A DNA stretch of 33,213 bases from NCBI GenBank assembly GCA_937864065.1, contig CALMIC010000151.1:1-33213 (forward strand), written 5' to 3'. Source of the stretch: an uncultured Cellvibrionales bacterium (lineage in GTDB: Bacteria > Pseudomonadota > Gammaproteobacteria > Pseudomonadales > UBA7239). Shown here piece by piece: positions 25,054 to 31,957 of the stretch (the first letter of the stretch is position 1; every line of letters begins with the position of its first letter). A program made the translations under genes and the position numbers. The notes under the pieces were generated by a model. The model ran no database searches and was not told the DNA's origin. It worked only from the letters and a program-made list of their open reading frames with translations.

Positions 25054-26042
25054 CAGATGATAGGTTCCGCACTGCAGAGAAGGCCGGCCGCAGCAAAGGC
25101 CTGCCGGTCGGTGAAAAACTGCGTGCTGCCGACAAAGTGCGACATGCGGCCAGCAACCTGATTGCGAGCGACCAGGGCTTGCGCAAGCCGGCATGGATCC
25201 GCGCCCGCATCCCGTCCGGTGCCAATGTGCAGCGCGTGCGCACGATACTGCGCGAGCGCAAACTGGCGACGGTGTGCGAGGAGGCATCCTGCCCGAACCT
25301 CGGTGAATGTTTCAGTGGTGGCACGGCCACGTTCATGGTGATGGGCGATATCTGCACACGGCGCTGCCCGTTCTGCGATGTGGCGCACGGGCGGCCTAAA
25401 CCGCTGGACCCGGACGAGCCGCGCCTTTTGGCCGAGGCCATCGCCGAACTGGGCCTGCGCTATGTCGTCATTACGTCGGTGGACCGCGACGACCTCGACG
25501 ACGGCGGTGCCGCCCACATTGCGGCCTGCATCCGCGAAACGCGGGCGCTGAATCCCGCCATCACCATCGAGACCCTGGTGCCGGATTTCCGGGGCCAGCT
25601 CGACGTGGCGCTGGATATCCTCGCCGCCGAGCCGCCGGACGTGCTCAACCACAACCTCGAGACTGTGCCCCGCCTTTACAAGAGCGTCCGGCCGGGCGCC
25701 ATTTACCCGCATTCTCTGCAGTTGATGCAGCGGTTCAGCCGGCAGGTGCCGGCGGTGCCGACCAAGTCTGGCCTGATGCTGGGGCTGGGGGAAGACAGGG
25801 AAGAGGTGGTGGGGGTGCTGCGCGATTTGCGCGCCCACGGCGTGTCGATGCTGACCCTCGGCCAGTACCTGCAGCCAACCCGTGCACACTTGCCGGTGCA
25901 GCGCTATGTCGAGCCGGTTGAATTTGAGGAGCTCGCCCTTATTGCCCGCGAGCTGGGTTTCAGTAACGTGGCCAGTGGTCCCATGGTGCGCTCCTCCTAC
26001 CACGCCGATAAACAGGCTGGTGCATTTCTGTCCGTACAATAA
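25050..26042 (+). CDS. lipA: Lipoyl synthase
   Basis: LipA is a radical SAM enzyme that inserts two sulfurs into the octanoyl chain made by LipB. The auxiliary cluster cysteines are C76, C81 and C87 ([12 protein letters not shown]) and the radical SAM cluster is C102, C106 and C109 (CTRRCPFC). The C-terminal SSYHA holds the serine that binds the auxiliary cluster. From ATG 25050 the protein has 330 residues; the track's 24876 start lies inside lipB. The last residue is 150 bases before a new transcription unit, and no terminator is obvious. Confidence 0.96.
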   Translation: MTDDRFRTAEKAGRSKGLPVGEKLRAADKVRHAASNLIASDQGLRKPAWIRARIPSGANVQRVRTILRERKLATVCEEASCPNLGECFSGGTATFMVMGDICTRRCPFCDVAHGRPKPLDPDEPRLLAEAIAELGLRYVVITSVDRDDLDDGGAAHIAACIRETRALNPAITIETLVPDFRGQLDVALDILAAEPPDVLNHNLETVPRLYKSVRPGAIYPHSLQLMQRFSRQVPAVPTKSGLMLGLGEDREEVVGVLRDLRAHGVSMLTLGQYLQPTRAHLPVQRYVEPVEFEELALIARELGFSNVASGPMVRSSYHADKQAGAFLSVQ

Positions 26043-26194
26043 TGAGATTTATTATCAATAATGGCGGAATGTGAAAAAAATGTCATATAACCCATGGGAA
26101 TTCCGTCACATTTTGATAGGCTGAAGGCCGTCGAGAGGACAGGATTCAACACTGTCCGGTAGGCCGGCATAAAAAAACCAGAGAGATTGTCATC
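26043..26194. promoter_or_regulatory. Leader of the PstS-like/porin cluster with nested inverted repeats
   Basis: This 152-base gap holds AATGTGA (26068-26074) and its reverse complement TCACATT (26106-26112). Between them lie the overlapping palindromes CCCATGGG (26091-26098) and GGAATTCC (26097-26104). A regulator site is plausible. TGTCAT at 26081 recalls a half Pho box, but the second repeat is not at the right spacing. I see no convincing -35/-10 pair. Confidence 0.3.
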
Positions 26195-26647
26195 ATGTAC
26201 AACAAGAAGCCCTCCGTAGGCACAGTGCTCTCCCGAAGCCTCGCATTGACCATAGCCTCCCTGGCTTTTGCCTCAGCGGCACAGGCCGAGATTGCTGTAA
26301 TCGTTAACAAGAGTGTCGCAGCGTCCCAGGTTTCAACAGAGGTTGTGTCGGATATTTTTCTCGGCAAGGTCAATACGTTGCCAGATGGAACCAGACTGAC
26401 GCCTGTTGACCAGGAAGCAAACCAGTCAGCAAGAACCGAGTTCTATGCCAAGGTTGTGAAAAAGGATGATGCGCAACTGAATGCCTACTGGTCGAGACTG
26501 ATTTTTACGGGCAAGGGTGAGCCGCCGAAAAAACTGGCAGACAATGCTGAAGTGATTGCACTCGTAAAAAGCAATGCGGGAACAGTAGGGTATGTTGATG
26601 CTTCAGCAGTAAACGATTCTGTGAAAGTGTTGCTGCGAGTTCCCTGA
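26195..26647 (+). CDS. Small PstS-like periplasmic protein 1
   Basis: This 150-residue secreted protein has a long signal peptide ending AAQA-EIA. The mature 118 residues match one lobe of a PstS-type substrate-binding protein: SDIFLGKVNTLPDGTRLTPV, then SARTEFYAKVVKKD, WSRLIFTGKGEPPKK and GTVGYVDASAV. A full PstS has two lobes and about 320 residues, so this is a single-domain relative; such genes are often labelled phosphate-binding, which the sequence does not prove. It is 60 bases upstream of porin 1 and about 76% identical to the second copy. Confidence 0.85.
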   Translation: MYNKKPSVGTVLSRSLALTIASLAFASAAQAEIAVIVNKSVAASQVSTEVVSDIFLGKVNTLPDGTRLTPVDQEANQSARTEFYAKVVKKDDAQLNAYWSRLIFTGKGEPPKKLADNAEVIALVKSNAGTVGYVDASAVNDSVKVLLRVP

Positions 26648-26707
26648 TTGCCAATAGACATACCAGATAATCATTCGGACAAACAACTAGAAAAGAGAGA
26701 CATCACT

Positions 26708-28093
26708 ATGAGCCAGAAAAAACAGTTGGCACTGATAATCTCGGCTTTGGCGGCCATGCCGTCAGCCCAGGCCATGACTGATGCGGAAATGGAGGCTCGC
26801 TTCAAGAAGTATGAGGAAAAAATTGAAGCCCTGCAGGCTGAAGTCAAAGAACTGAAGGCCAATGGCGGTGTGGTCTATGTTGAGGATATCGACAAGCAAA
26901 CGCGTCACAACGCCAAGCAGATCGCCGATATCCAGCACAAGATGGATGCTGAAGCTGAAAAACTCAAGATCAATGGCTTCATGACGGCTGCTGTTTCCGA
27001 TGGCGATGACCCGATCGAGGCGGCACATGACATCATGGATAACCCGAATTTCCGGGGAGATGCCAAGGCTGGCCTGCAGTTCAACTACAAGCTGGGCGAG
27101 AATTCACAGGCCGTGTTGCAGCTGGTAGCGCGCAGCCACGGTAATGAGTCCTGGGAAACCAACGCCGAGTGGGCCTATATCGATTACGGCATGAGTGAAA
27201 ACCTGCATGCCCGGATGGGTCGCCTGCGTATCCCGATGTACCTGTTCTCCGAGTCAATCGACGTCGGTTACACCTATCCGTGGACGCGTCCGCCTTTGGA
27301 GGTTTACCAGACTATCCTTACCTCCTACGAGGGGGCTGACCTGTTGTACAGCTTCAATACTGGCAGCGTAAACCACACCTTGCAGCCGTTTGTCGGCTCC
27401 AGCCTGAACAACGAGAATATCGACCAGCAGTACGACACATTCCCTGTGTTTGAAGGGGTTCCAGGTGCATACCCGCCGGTACGCGCCAGGCTCAAGATGG
27501 ACCTGAAAGACTTGTATGGCATATCGTTGAATTCGACTTGGGGCAACTGGACCACGAAGGTCACCGCGATGCACCTGGGCATAGATGGCAGCCTGGTTCT
27601 GCTTGATGGCTTGCCGTTGCCGCCGCCGCTGCCAGCTGTAGCTGCGGGTGAGGTGATTACCGAGGTCAGTGACAACCTGCAGTACTATGCGATTGGCGGC
27701 ATGTATGACAACGGTTCCTTGCTGGCCATGGCAGAAGTCGCGAACTTGCGCTCTTCCGATTACACCTTCATGGGCGATGGTGTTTCCGGTCACCTGACCG
27801 GCGGTTACCGTCTCGGTCGCTGGATGCCGTATGCCACTTATGCCTGGGCCCAGTCCTACAACGATTTCAATGATTTGTACCAGATGATGGGGGCAGTGCC
27901 GAACCGCAACATGAAGTCTGTGACGCTCGGTGTGCGCCGTGAGTTAACTAACCAGCTGTCTGCCAAGCTGGAGTGGGTCAACTATTTCGACCTGGAAAAC
28001 AATGGCAACCTGGAAAGCGGTGCTACCTCGTTTGCCGGTGCGCTGGGTGATGATGCCAATGTCTATACACTGTCACTGGATGCGGTGTTCTGA
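26708..28093 (+). CDS. Outer-membrane porin 1 with N-terminal coiled coil (DcaP-like)
   Basis: This 461-residue protein has a signal peptide (residues 1-22, ending AQA), then a coiled coil at about 24-83 (KKYEEKIEALQAEVKELKAN) and a beta-barrel ending in the outer-membrane signal LDAVF. That layout is like DcaP trimeric porins, where the coiled coil sits in the periplasm. GRLRIPMYLFSESIDVGYTY is shared with porin 2. A Pro-rich loop GLPLPPPLPAV is unusual. ATG 26708 follows GAGAG; the track's 26648 is too early. The transported solute is unknown. Confidence 0.82.
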   Translation: MSQKKQLALIISALAAMPSAQAMTDAEMEARFKKYEEKIEALQAEVKELKANGGVVYVEDIDKQTRHNAKQIADIQHKMDAEAEKLKINGFMTAAVSDGDDPIEAAHDIMDNPNFRGDAKAGLQFNYKLGENSQAVLQLVARSHGNESWETNAEWAYIDYGMSENLHARMGRLRIPMYLFSESIDVGYTYPWTRPPLEVYQTILTSYEGADLLYSFNTGSVNHTLQPFVGSSLNNENIDQQYDTFPVFEGVPGAYPPVRARLKMDLKDLYGISLNSTWGNWTTKVTAMHLGIDGSLVLLDGLPLPPPLPAVAAGEVITEVSDNLQYYAIGGMYDNGSLLAMAEVANLRSSDYTFMGDGVSGHLTGGYRLGRWMPYATYAWAQSYNDFNDLYQMMGAVPNRNMKSVTLGVRRELTNQLSAKLEWVNYFDLENNGNLESGATSFAGALGDDANVYTLSLDAVF

Positions 28094-28109
28094 GAAAAGG
28101 ATAAATGAG

Positions 28110-28541
28110 ATGAAGCGCAGCATGACAAGAACTGCGACAGGAGTGATGCTTTCTCTGTTATTCACTGCCGCCGCACAGGCCGAGATTGCTATTGTGGTGA
28201 ACAACAGCGTAGGTCTGTCACAAATCAATGCGGATGTGGCGTCTGACATTTTCCTGGGCAAGCTGGATGCCTTGCCGGATGGCACCAGGATGGTGCCGAT
28301 TGACCAGGAAGATGGCCAGGCTGCCCGCACGGAGTTTTATACCAAGGTCGTGAAGAAAGACGCGGCGCAGCTGAATGCCTACTGGTCCCGGCTGATCTTT
28401 ACCGGCAAGGGTGAGCCGCCGAAAAAGGTAGCGGACAACGCCGAGGTCATTGCCTTGGTCAAGAGCAACCCGAATATTATCGGTTATGTTGATGGCTCTG
28501 CAGTCAACAGCTCCGTCAAAGTGCTGTTGCGTTTGCCTTGA
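28110..28541 (+). CDS. Small PstS-like periplasmic protein 2
   Basis: This 143-residue paralogue of the first small protein has a signal peptide ending AAAQA-EIA. Its conserved block SRLIFTGKGEPPKK is identical to copy 1, while SDIFLGKLDALPDGTRMVPI and PNIIGYVDGSAV show small changes. AAGGA lies nine bases before ATG 28110; the track's 28002 overlaps porin 1, and the ATG at 28105 leads straight to a stop. It begins 16 bases after porin 1, so the two are probably co-transcribed, ending at the terminator just downstream. Confidence 0.85.
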   Translation: MKRSMTRTATGVMLSLLFTAAAQAEIAIVVNNSVGLSQINADVASDIFLGKLDALPDGTRMVPIDQEDGQAARTEFYTKVVKKDAAQLNAYWSRLIFTGKGEPPKKVADNAEVIALVKSNPNIIGYVDGSAVNSSVKVLLRLP

Positions 28542-28569
28542 GCCAGCCGGATGGTGTGATCTGGGTCAC

Positions 28570-28598
28570 AAAGGGGGCATAAACAGCCCCTTTTTGTT
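28570..28598 (+). terminator. Rho-independent terminator after PstS-like protein 2
   Basis: AAAGGGGGC and GCCCCTTTTT pair around an ATAAACA loop with one bulged G, followed by a T-run. It separates the first three genes of the cluster from porin 2. Confidence 0.8.
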
Positions 28599-28653
28599 AG
28601 GAAGGTTTGACAGGTTTTTTACGCGTCGTTAATTTCGGCATTGCAAGGGAACC

Positions 28654-28660
28654 AGGAGGT
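28654..28660 (+). promoter_or_regulatory. Strong ribosome binding site deciding the porin 2 start
   Basis: AGGAGGT is a near-perfect anti-16S match. It sits too close to ATG 28661 and at the right distance (7 bases) from the in-frame ATG 28667, which is therefore the start. Confidence 0.75.
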
Positions 28661-28666
28661 ATGTGC

Positions 28667-29875
28667 ATGTCTGTCATGACTGGCAAAAAAATGTATATGG
28701 CGCGGGCAATAGCTGCTGCCGTATTGTCGCAGGCAGGTGTGGCATCCGCTATGGATACAGGTTCACCGATTAGCGTTGATGGATTCGGTACCCTCGCCGC
28801 AGTGCATAATGACAATCACTCAGTGTCTTTCTACGACGCCGACGACCGGACTGACTGGAACACGGATTCCATGCTTGGCCTGCAGGTAAAGCTGCCCCTG
28901 CTGGATCGCCTGAGCCTGACCGGGCAAGTGGTGGCGCGCGGCTACGAGAATTACGACCTGCAGGTGGAATGGATGTTTCTTACCTATGAAGCAGCCGATG
29001 ACCTCTACCTGCGCGGCGGCCGCTTGCGCATCCCTTTCTTCATGTTTTCCGACTCGCTGGAAGTCGGCTACAGCTATCCCTGGATCCGTCTGCCGGTTGA
29101 TGTCTATGGCCAGCTGGGCTTCACCACGTTTGAAGGAGCGGATGCGGTCTACTCCATGCCGATAGGCAACATGAAGCTGGAGCTGCAGCCGTTTGCCGGC
29201 TCAACGAAGCCTGATTACATCCGCTCTGGCCAGAATGGCCGCCTGGAAGTGAGCAACCTGTGGGGTCTGCATGCTGTACTGGGCAATGACTGGCTGGAAC
29301 TGCACGCCAGCCATACCGAGGGTGATTTTGACCTGCGTGGCATTGATAGCATCAGCGGTTATCTCGGCGGGCTGGAGATGGCCGGGTTTCCTGCCGTGGC
29401 AGACCAGTTCGGCACCAACAACCGCCACGGGACGTTTGATGGCCTCGGATTTGATGCCAATCTGGATAATTTCCGACTGATCGGTGAATACACGCGGAGG
29501 GGCACCGATGGCCTGATTGCCAACACGACCGGCTGGTACACGACGCTCGCCTACACCTACAAGGCGTTCACGCCGCACATCACCTTTTCCGAGCTGAAAA
29601 CCACAGAAGATTTCAGCGGTGAAATACTGGCCGCGACGGCCATGCCGCCGATGCTGGCGATGGGCACCATGCAGTTTGCCCATATGAACAAGGTCAACGA
29701 GTCTTCGGTAACCGTGGGCTTGCGTTGGGATGTGGCCAACAATACAGCGCTGAAAATGGAATGGCAGCGGATCAACCCCGACAATGACTCGTCACCCCTC
29801 TTTGCTGTTCGGGATTTCACTTATGCCGGCGATCCGGTCAATGTCTACAGCGTTGCGGTAGATTTCGTCTTCTGA
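28667..29875 (+). CDS. Outer-membrane porin 2
   Basis: This 402-residue protein has a signal peptide ending near GVASA and a beta-barrel ending in VAVDFVF with the terminal Phe needed for outer-membrane insertion. It is homologous to porin 1 (GRLRIPFFMFSDSLEVGYSY, LELQPFAGST), but it lacks the N-terminal coiled coil. Its own transcript probably starts after the terminator at 28570, yet no clear promoter is visible in the short gap. The solute is unknown. Confidence 0.8.
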   Translation: MSVMTGKKMYMARAIAAAVLSQAGVASAMDTGSPISVDGFGTLAAVHNDNHSVSFYDADDRTDWNTDSMLGLQVKLPLLDRLSLTGQVVARGYENYDLQVEWMFLTYEAADDLYLRGGRLRIPFFMFSDSLEVGYSYPWIRLPVDVYGQLGFTTFEGADAVYSMPIGNMKLELQPFAGSTKPDYIRSGQNGRLEVSNLWGLHAVLGNDWLELHASHTEGDFDLRGIDSISGYLGGLEMAGFPAVADQFGTNNRHGTFDGLGFDANLDNFRLIGEYTRRGTDGLIANTTGWYTTLAYTYKAFTPHITFSELKTTEDFSGEILAATAMPPMLAMGTMQFAHMNKVNESSVTVGLRWDVANNTALKMEWQRINPDNDSSPLFAVRDFTYAGDPVNVYSVAVDFVF

Positions 29876-29897
29876 CGCCTATCCACTGAAGGAGGCA

Positions 29898-30104
29898 TCA
29901 GGCCGGATTGGCTTGATGCTGTTGTTGCATCATGATTCGCTGGGGCAGGAACGCAAACAATGCGCTCATCGCTTCCTGACAAGCCGAGCGCACCATGTTC
30001 TCGGTAATCGGCTGTTCGTTGCCATCAGCATCAACCAATGCGCCATAATGAAAATCGGTGGCCCAGGGATTGGCTTCCGGAAACTGGCCTGTTGTCGTAT
30101 TCAT
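29898..30104 (-). CDS. Small hydrophilic protein, 68 aa
   Basis: This 68-residue ORF has GALVDADGNEQPITENMVRS near its centre and a Met/Gln-rich tail. That central pattern reminds me of small Pseudomonas proteins of the PA1571 type, but I am not certain. It has no signal peptide or membrane segment. GGGG lies upstream of the ATG. It is the last gene of a minus-strand run after alaA and an unknown gene, or a unit of its own. Confidence 0.55.
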   Translation of the reverse strand: MNTTTGQFPEANPWATDFHYGALVDADGNEQPITENMVRSACQEAMSALFAFLPQRIMMQQQHQANPA

Positions 30105-30187
30105 GGTAAATACCCCGCGTCTGCCCTTTATTCAAATATAGACCATCCTTGTGACATTGCCATGACGCAGGTCAGGCCCTGGCCCGG

Positions 30188-30631
30188 TCAGTGTTTCTTG
30201 GCCTCGGTAAGCAGGTGCTGCATGATGCGGCGGATAGTGAACGAGGCGCCGCTTTTTACGGCAAAGCGCAGCTGGTGGACATGGCTGGCGTGCTCGTCGG
30301 CCACGGAAGCCGGCATGGATTCTTCTTGGGGCTGGAATCGGATCTCGCTGCGCGTGGTCAGCAGCGTCAGGGCCTTGTGGGTCAGCACGGCCTGGTCGAT
30401 CGCCTCCCGGTTGATCACATCGACATAGCGCAACAGCCCGGCATCGGCCAGCCACACCATGGTGCTGAAGCAGGCCTGGTGGCGGTCGCTGTGCAGGCCG
30501 TACTCGTCCGGCTCGTCCGGGCCGGAAATGTCCTCCACATACACCGTGTATGGCCGGGGGAAATACTGGTAGAGCACGAGCAGTATTCGTGCGGCATCCT
30601 TGTAGAAATCATCGATATGCAGATCGCCCAT
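30188..30631 (-). CDS. Unrecognised cytoplasmic protein, 147 aa
   Basis: I do not recognise this protein. It has no signal peptide or membrane segment. The N-terminal half (DDFYKDAARILLVLYQYFPR) is a helix followed by VYVEDISGPDEPDEYGLHSD; the middle (STMVWLADAGLLRYVDVINR) looks like a winged-helix fold, which could bind DNA or RNA. It starts 15 bases after the alaA stop on the same strand, so it is likely co-transcribed with alaA. Confidence 0.65.
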   Translation of the reverse strand: MGDLHIDDFYKDAARILLVLYQYFPRPYTVYVEDISGPDEPDEYGLHSDRHQACFSTMVWLADAGLLRYVDVINREAIDQAVLTHKALTLLTTRSEIRFQPQEESMPASVADEHASHVHQLRFAVKSGASFTIRRIMQHLLTEAKKH

Positions 30632-30646
30632 GCCGGCAGGCCTGCC

Positions 30647-31861
30647 TTACTGGCGGTACTTGCCGATGAAATCGGCGAACTGTTCGATGGCGTATTTCAG
30701 CTCATCAACGCGCGGCAGGATCACGATGCGGAAATGTTGCTGGTCCACCCAGTTGAAGCCGGAGCCTTGCACGATGAGGATTTTTTTCTGCCGCAGGAAA
30801 TCCAGTGCCAGTTGTTCGTCATTCCTGATCGGATGTATGGCAGGATCGAGACGCGGGAACATGTACAGTGCGCCCATTGGCTTCACGCAGGAAACGCCCG
30901 GTATCTCGTTCAGCATTTTCCAGGCGATGTCGCGCTGCTCGCGCAGGCGGCCACCCGGCTGGATATATTCGTTGATGCTCTGGTAGCCGCCGAGCGCTGT
31001 CTGGATGGCGAACTGGGCAGGCACATTGGCACACAGCCGCATCGAGGCCAGCATATCGAGGCCCTGGATGTAGTCGCGGGCGATGTCCTTGTTGCCGCTG
31101 ATGATCATCCAGCCAGAACGGAAGCCGGCGAGGCGATACGTCTTCGACAGGCCGTTGAACGTCACGCACAGCACATCGGTGGCCAGTGTCGCCATCGGCG
31201 TGTGCACGGCATCCTCGTAAAGGATCTTGTCGTAGATTTCATCGGCAAAGATGATCAGGTCGTGCTCGCGGGCAATGTCGACGATCTGCTGCAGGATCGC
31301 CTTGTCATATACGGCTCCAGTCGGGTTGTTCGGGTTGATGACGACGATCGCACGGGTGTTGGGTGTGACCTTGCTGCGGATATCGGCGATATCCGGGTTC
31401 CAGCCGTTGTTCTCGTCGCACAGGTAGTGCACCGGCTTGCCGCCGGCGAGTGACGTCGATGCAGTCCACAGCGGATAATCAGGTGCCGGGATCAGCACCT
31501 CGTCGCCGTTATCGCACAGCGCCTGCAGGGCCATCGCGATCAGTTCGCTGGCGCCGTTGCCGAGATAGATGTCGTTGATCTGCACGCCCTGGATGCCAAG
31601 GCGCTGTGTTTCATGCATGACGGCCTTGCGCGCCGCAAACATGCCCTTGGATTCGCTGTAGCCCTCGGCATTCGGCAGGTTGTAGACCACATCTTTCAGG
31701 ATCTCGTCCGGCGCAGTGAGGCCGAAAGGCGCAGGATTGCCGATATTGAGCTTCAGGATACGCTGGCCCGCTTCTTCCATGCGGTACGCTTCTTCCAGCA
31801 CCGGGCCGCGGATGTCATAACAAACGCCGTCCAGTTTTTTCGATTTGCGGATCTCTTTCAT
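30647..31861 (-). CDS. alaA: Alanine-synthesizing transaminase AlaA
   Basis: AlaA makes alanine from pyruvate with glutamate as amino donor and uses PLP. From ATG 31861 the protein has 404 residues and is a close match to E. coli AlaA. Visible features are the N-terminus SKKLDGVCYDIRGPVLEEA, the stretch LNIGNPAPFGLTAPDEILKD and the PLP-binding lysine in TFNGLSKTYRLAGFRSGWM. LASMRLCANVPAQFAIQTAL also matches. The track entry to 32938 is a read-through into antisense of the protease gene and is not the real start. It is divergent from the M4 protease. Confidence 0.95.
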   Translation of the reverse strand: MKEIRKSKKLDGVCYDIRGPVLEEAYRMEEAGQRILKLNIGNPAPFGLTAPDEILKDVVYNLPNAEGYSESKGMFAARKAVMHETQRLGIQGVQINDIYLGNGASELIAMALQALCDNGDEVLIPAPDYPLWTASTSLAGGKPVHYLCDENNGWNPDIADIRSKVTPNTRAIVVINPNNPTGAVYDKAILQQIVDIAREHDLIIFADEIYDKILYEDAVHTPMATLATDVLCVTFNGLSKTYRLAGFRSGWMIISGNKDIARDYIQGLDMLASMRLCANVPAQFAIQTALGGYQSINEYIQPGGRLREQRDIAWKMLNEIPGVSCVKPMGALYMFPRLDPAIHPIRNDEQLALDFLRQKKILIVQGSGFNWVDQQHFRIVILPRVDELKYAIEQFADFIGKYRQ

Positions 31862-31904
31862 GAATGGCTCGCTGCTGCGGGGCAGGAAAAGCAAAGGGTA
31901 GGCT

Positions 31905-31910
31905 ATTATA
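31905..31910 (-). promoter_or_regulatory. Putative -10 element of alaA
   Basis: On the minus strand the sequence is a perfect TATAAT, 43 bases before the alaA ATG in the 96-base divergent spacer. I could not find a good -35 at 16-18 bases. No equally clear plus-strand promoter for the protease is seen. Confidence 0.45.
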
Positions 31911-31957
31911 CGCTTTCCGGGTGGCCACAGATTGCCCGTTTCGTCGAGAGGATAAGC

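Larger units (their letters stand above)
26195..29875 (+). repeat. Duplicated PstS-like protein plus porin gene pair
   Basis: Two homologous gene pairs follow each other on the plus strand: PstS-like 1, porin 1, PstS-like 2, terminator, porin 2. The small proteins share 91 of 120 mature residues by hand alignment. The porins share the segment GRLRIPM/F...VGYxYPW and more. The divergence shows that the duplication is old. Confidence 0.8.

Noticed and set aside
26081-26112. Pho box upstream of the PstS-like gene
   Set aside because: TGTCAT is present, but the second repeat is 23 bases away instead of 11 or 22 and differs in sequence, so PhoB control is not supported.
26195-28541. Classical phosphate ABC importer (pst)
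   Set aside because: The PstS-like proteins are only about 120 residues when mature and no pstC, pstA, pstB or phoU gene is near.
30191-31453. 420-residue plus-strand ORF
   Set aside because: It is antisense to alaA and the 147-residue gene, and alaA is a near-certain match on the other strand.
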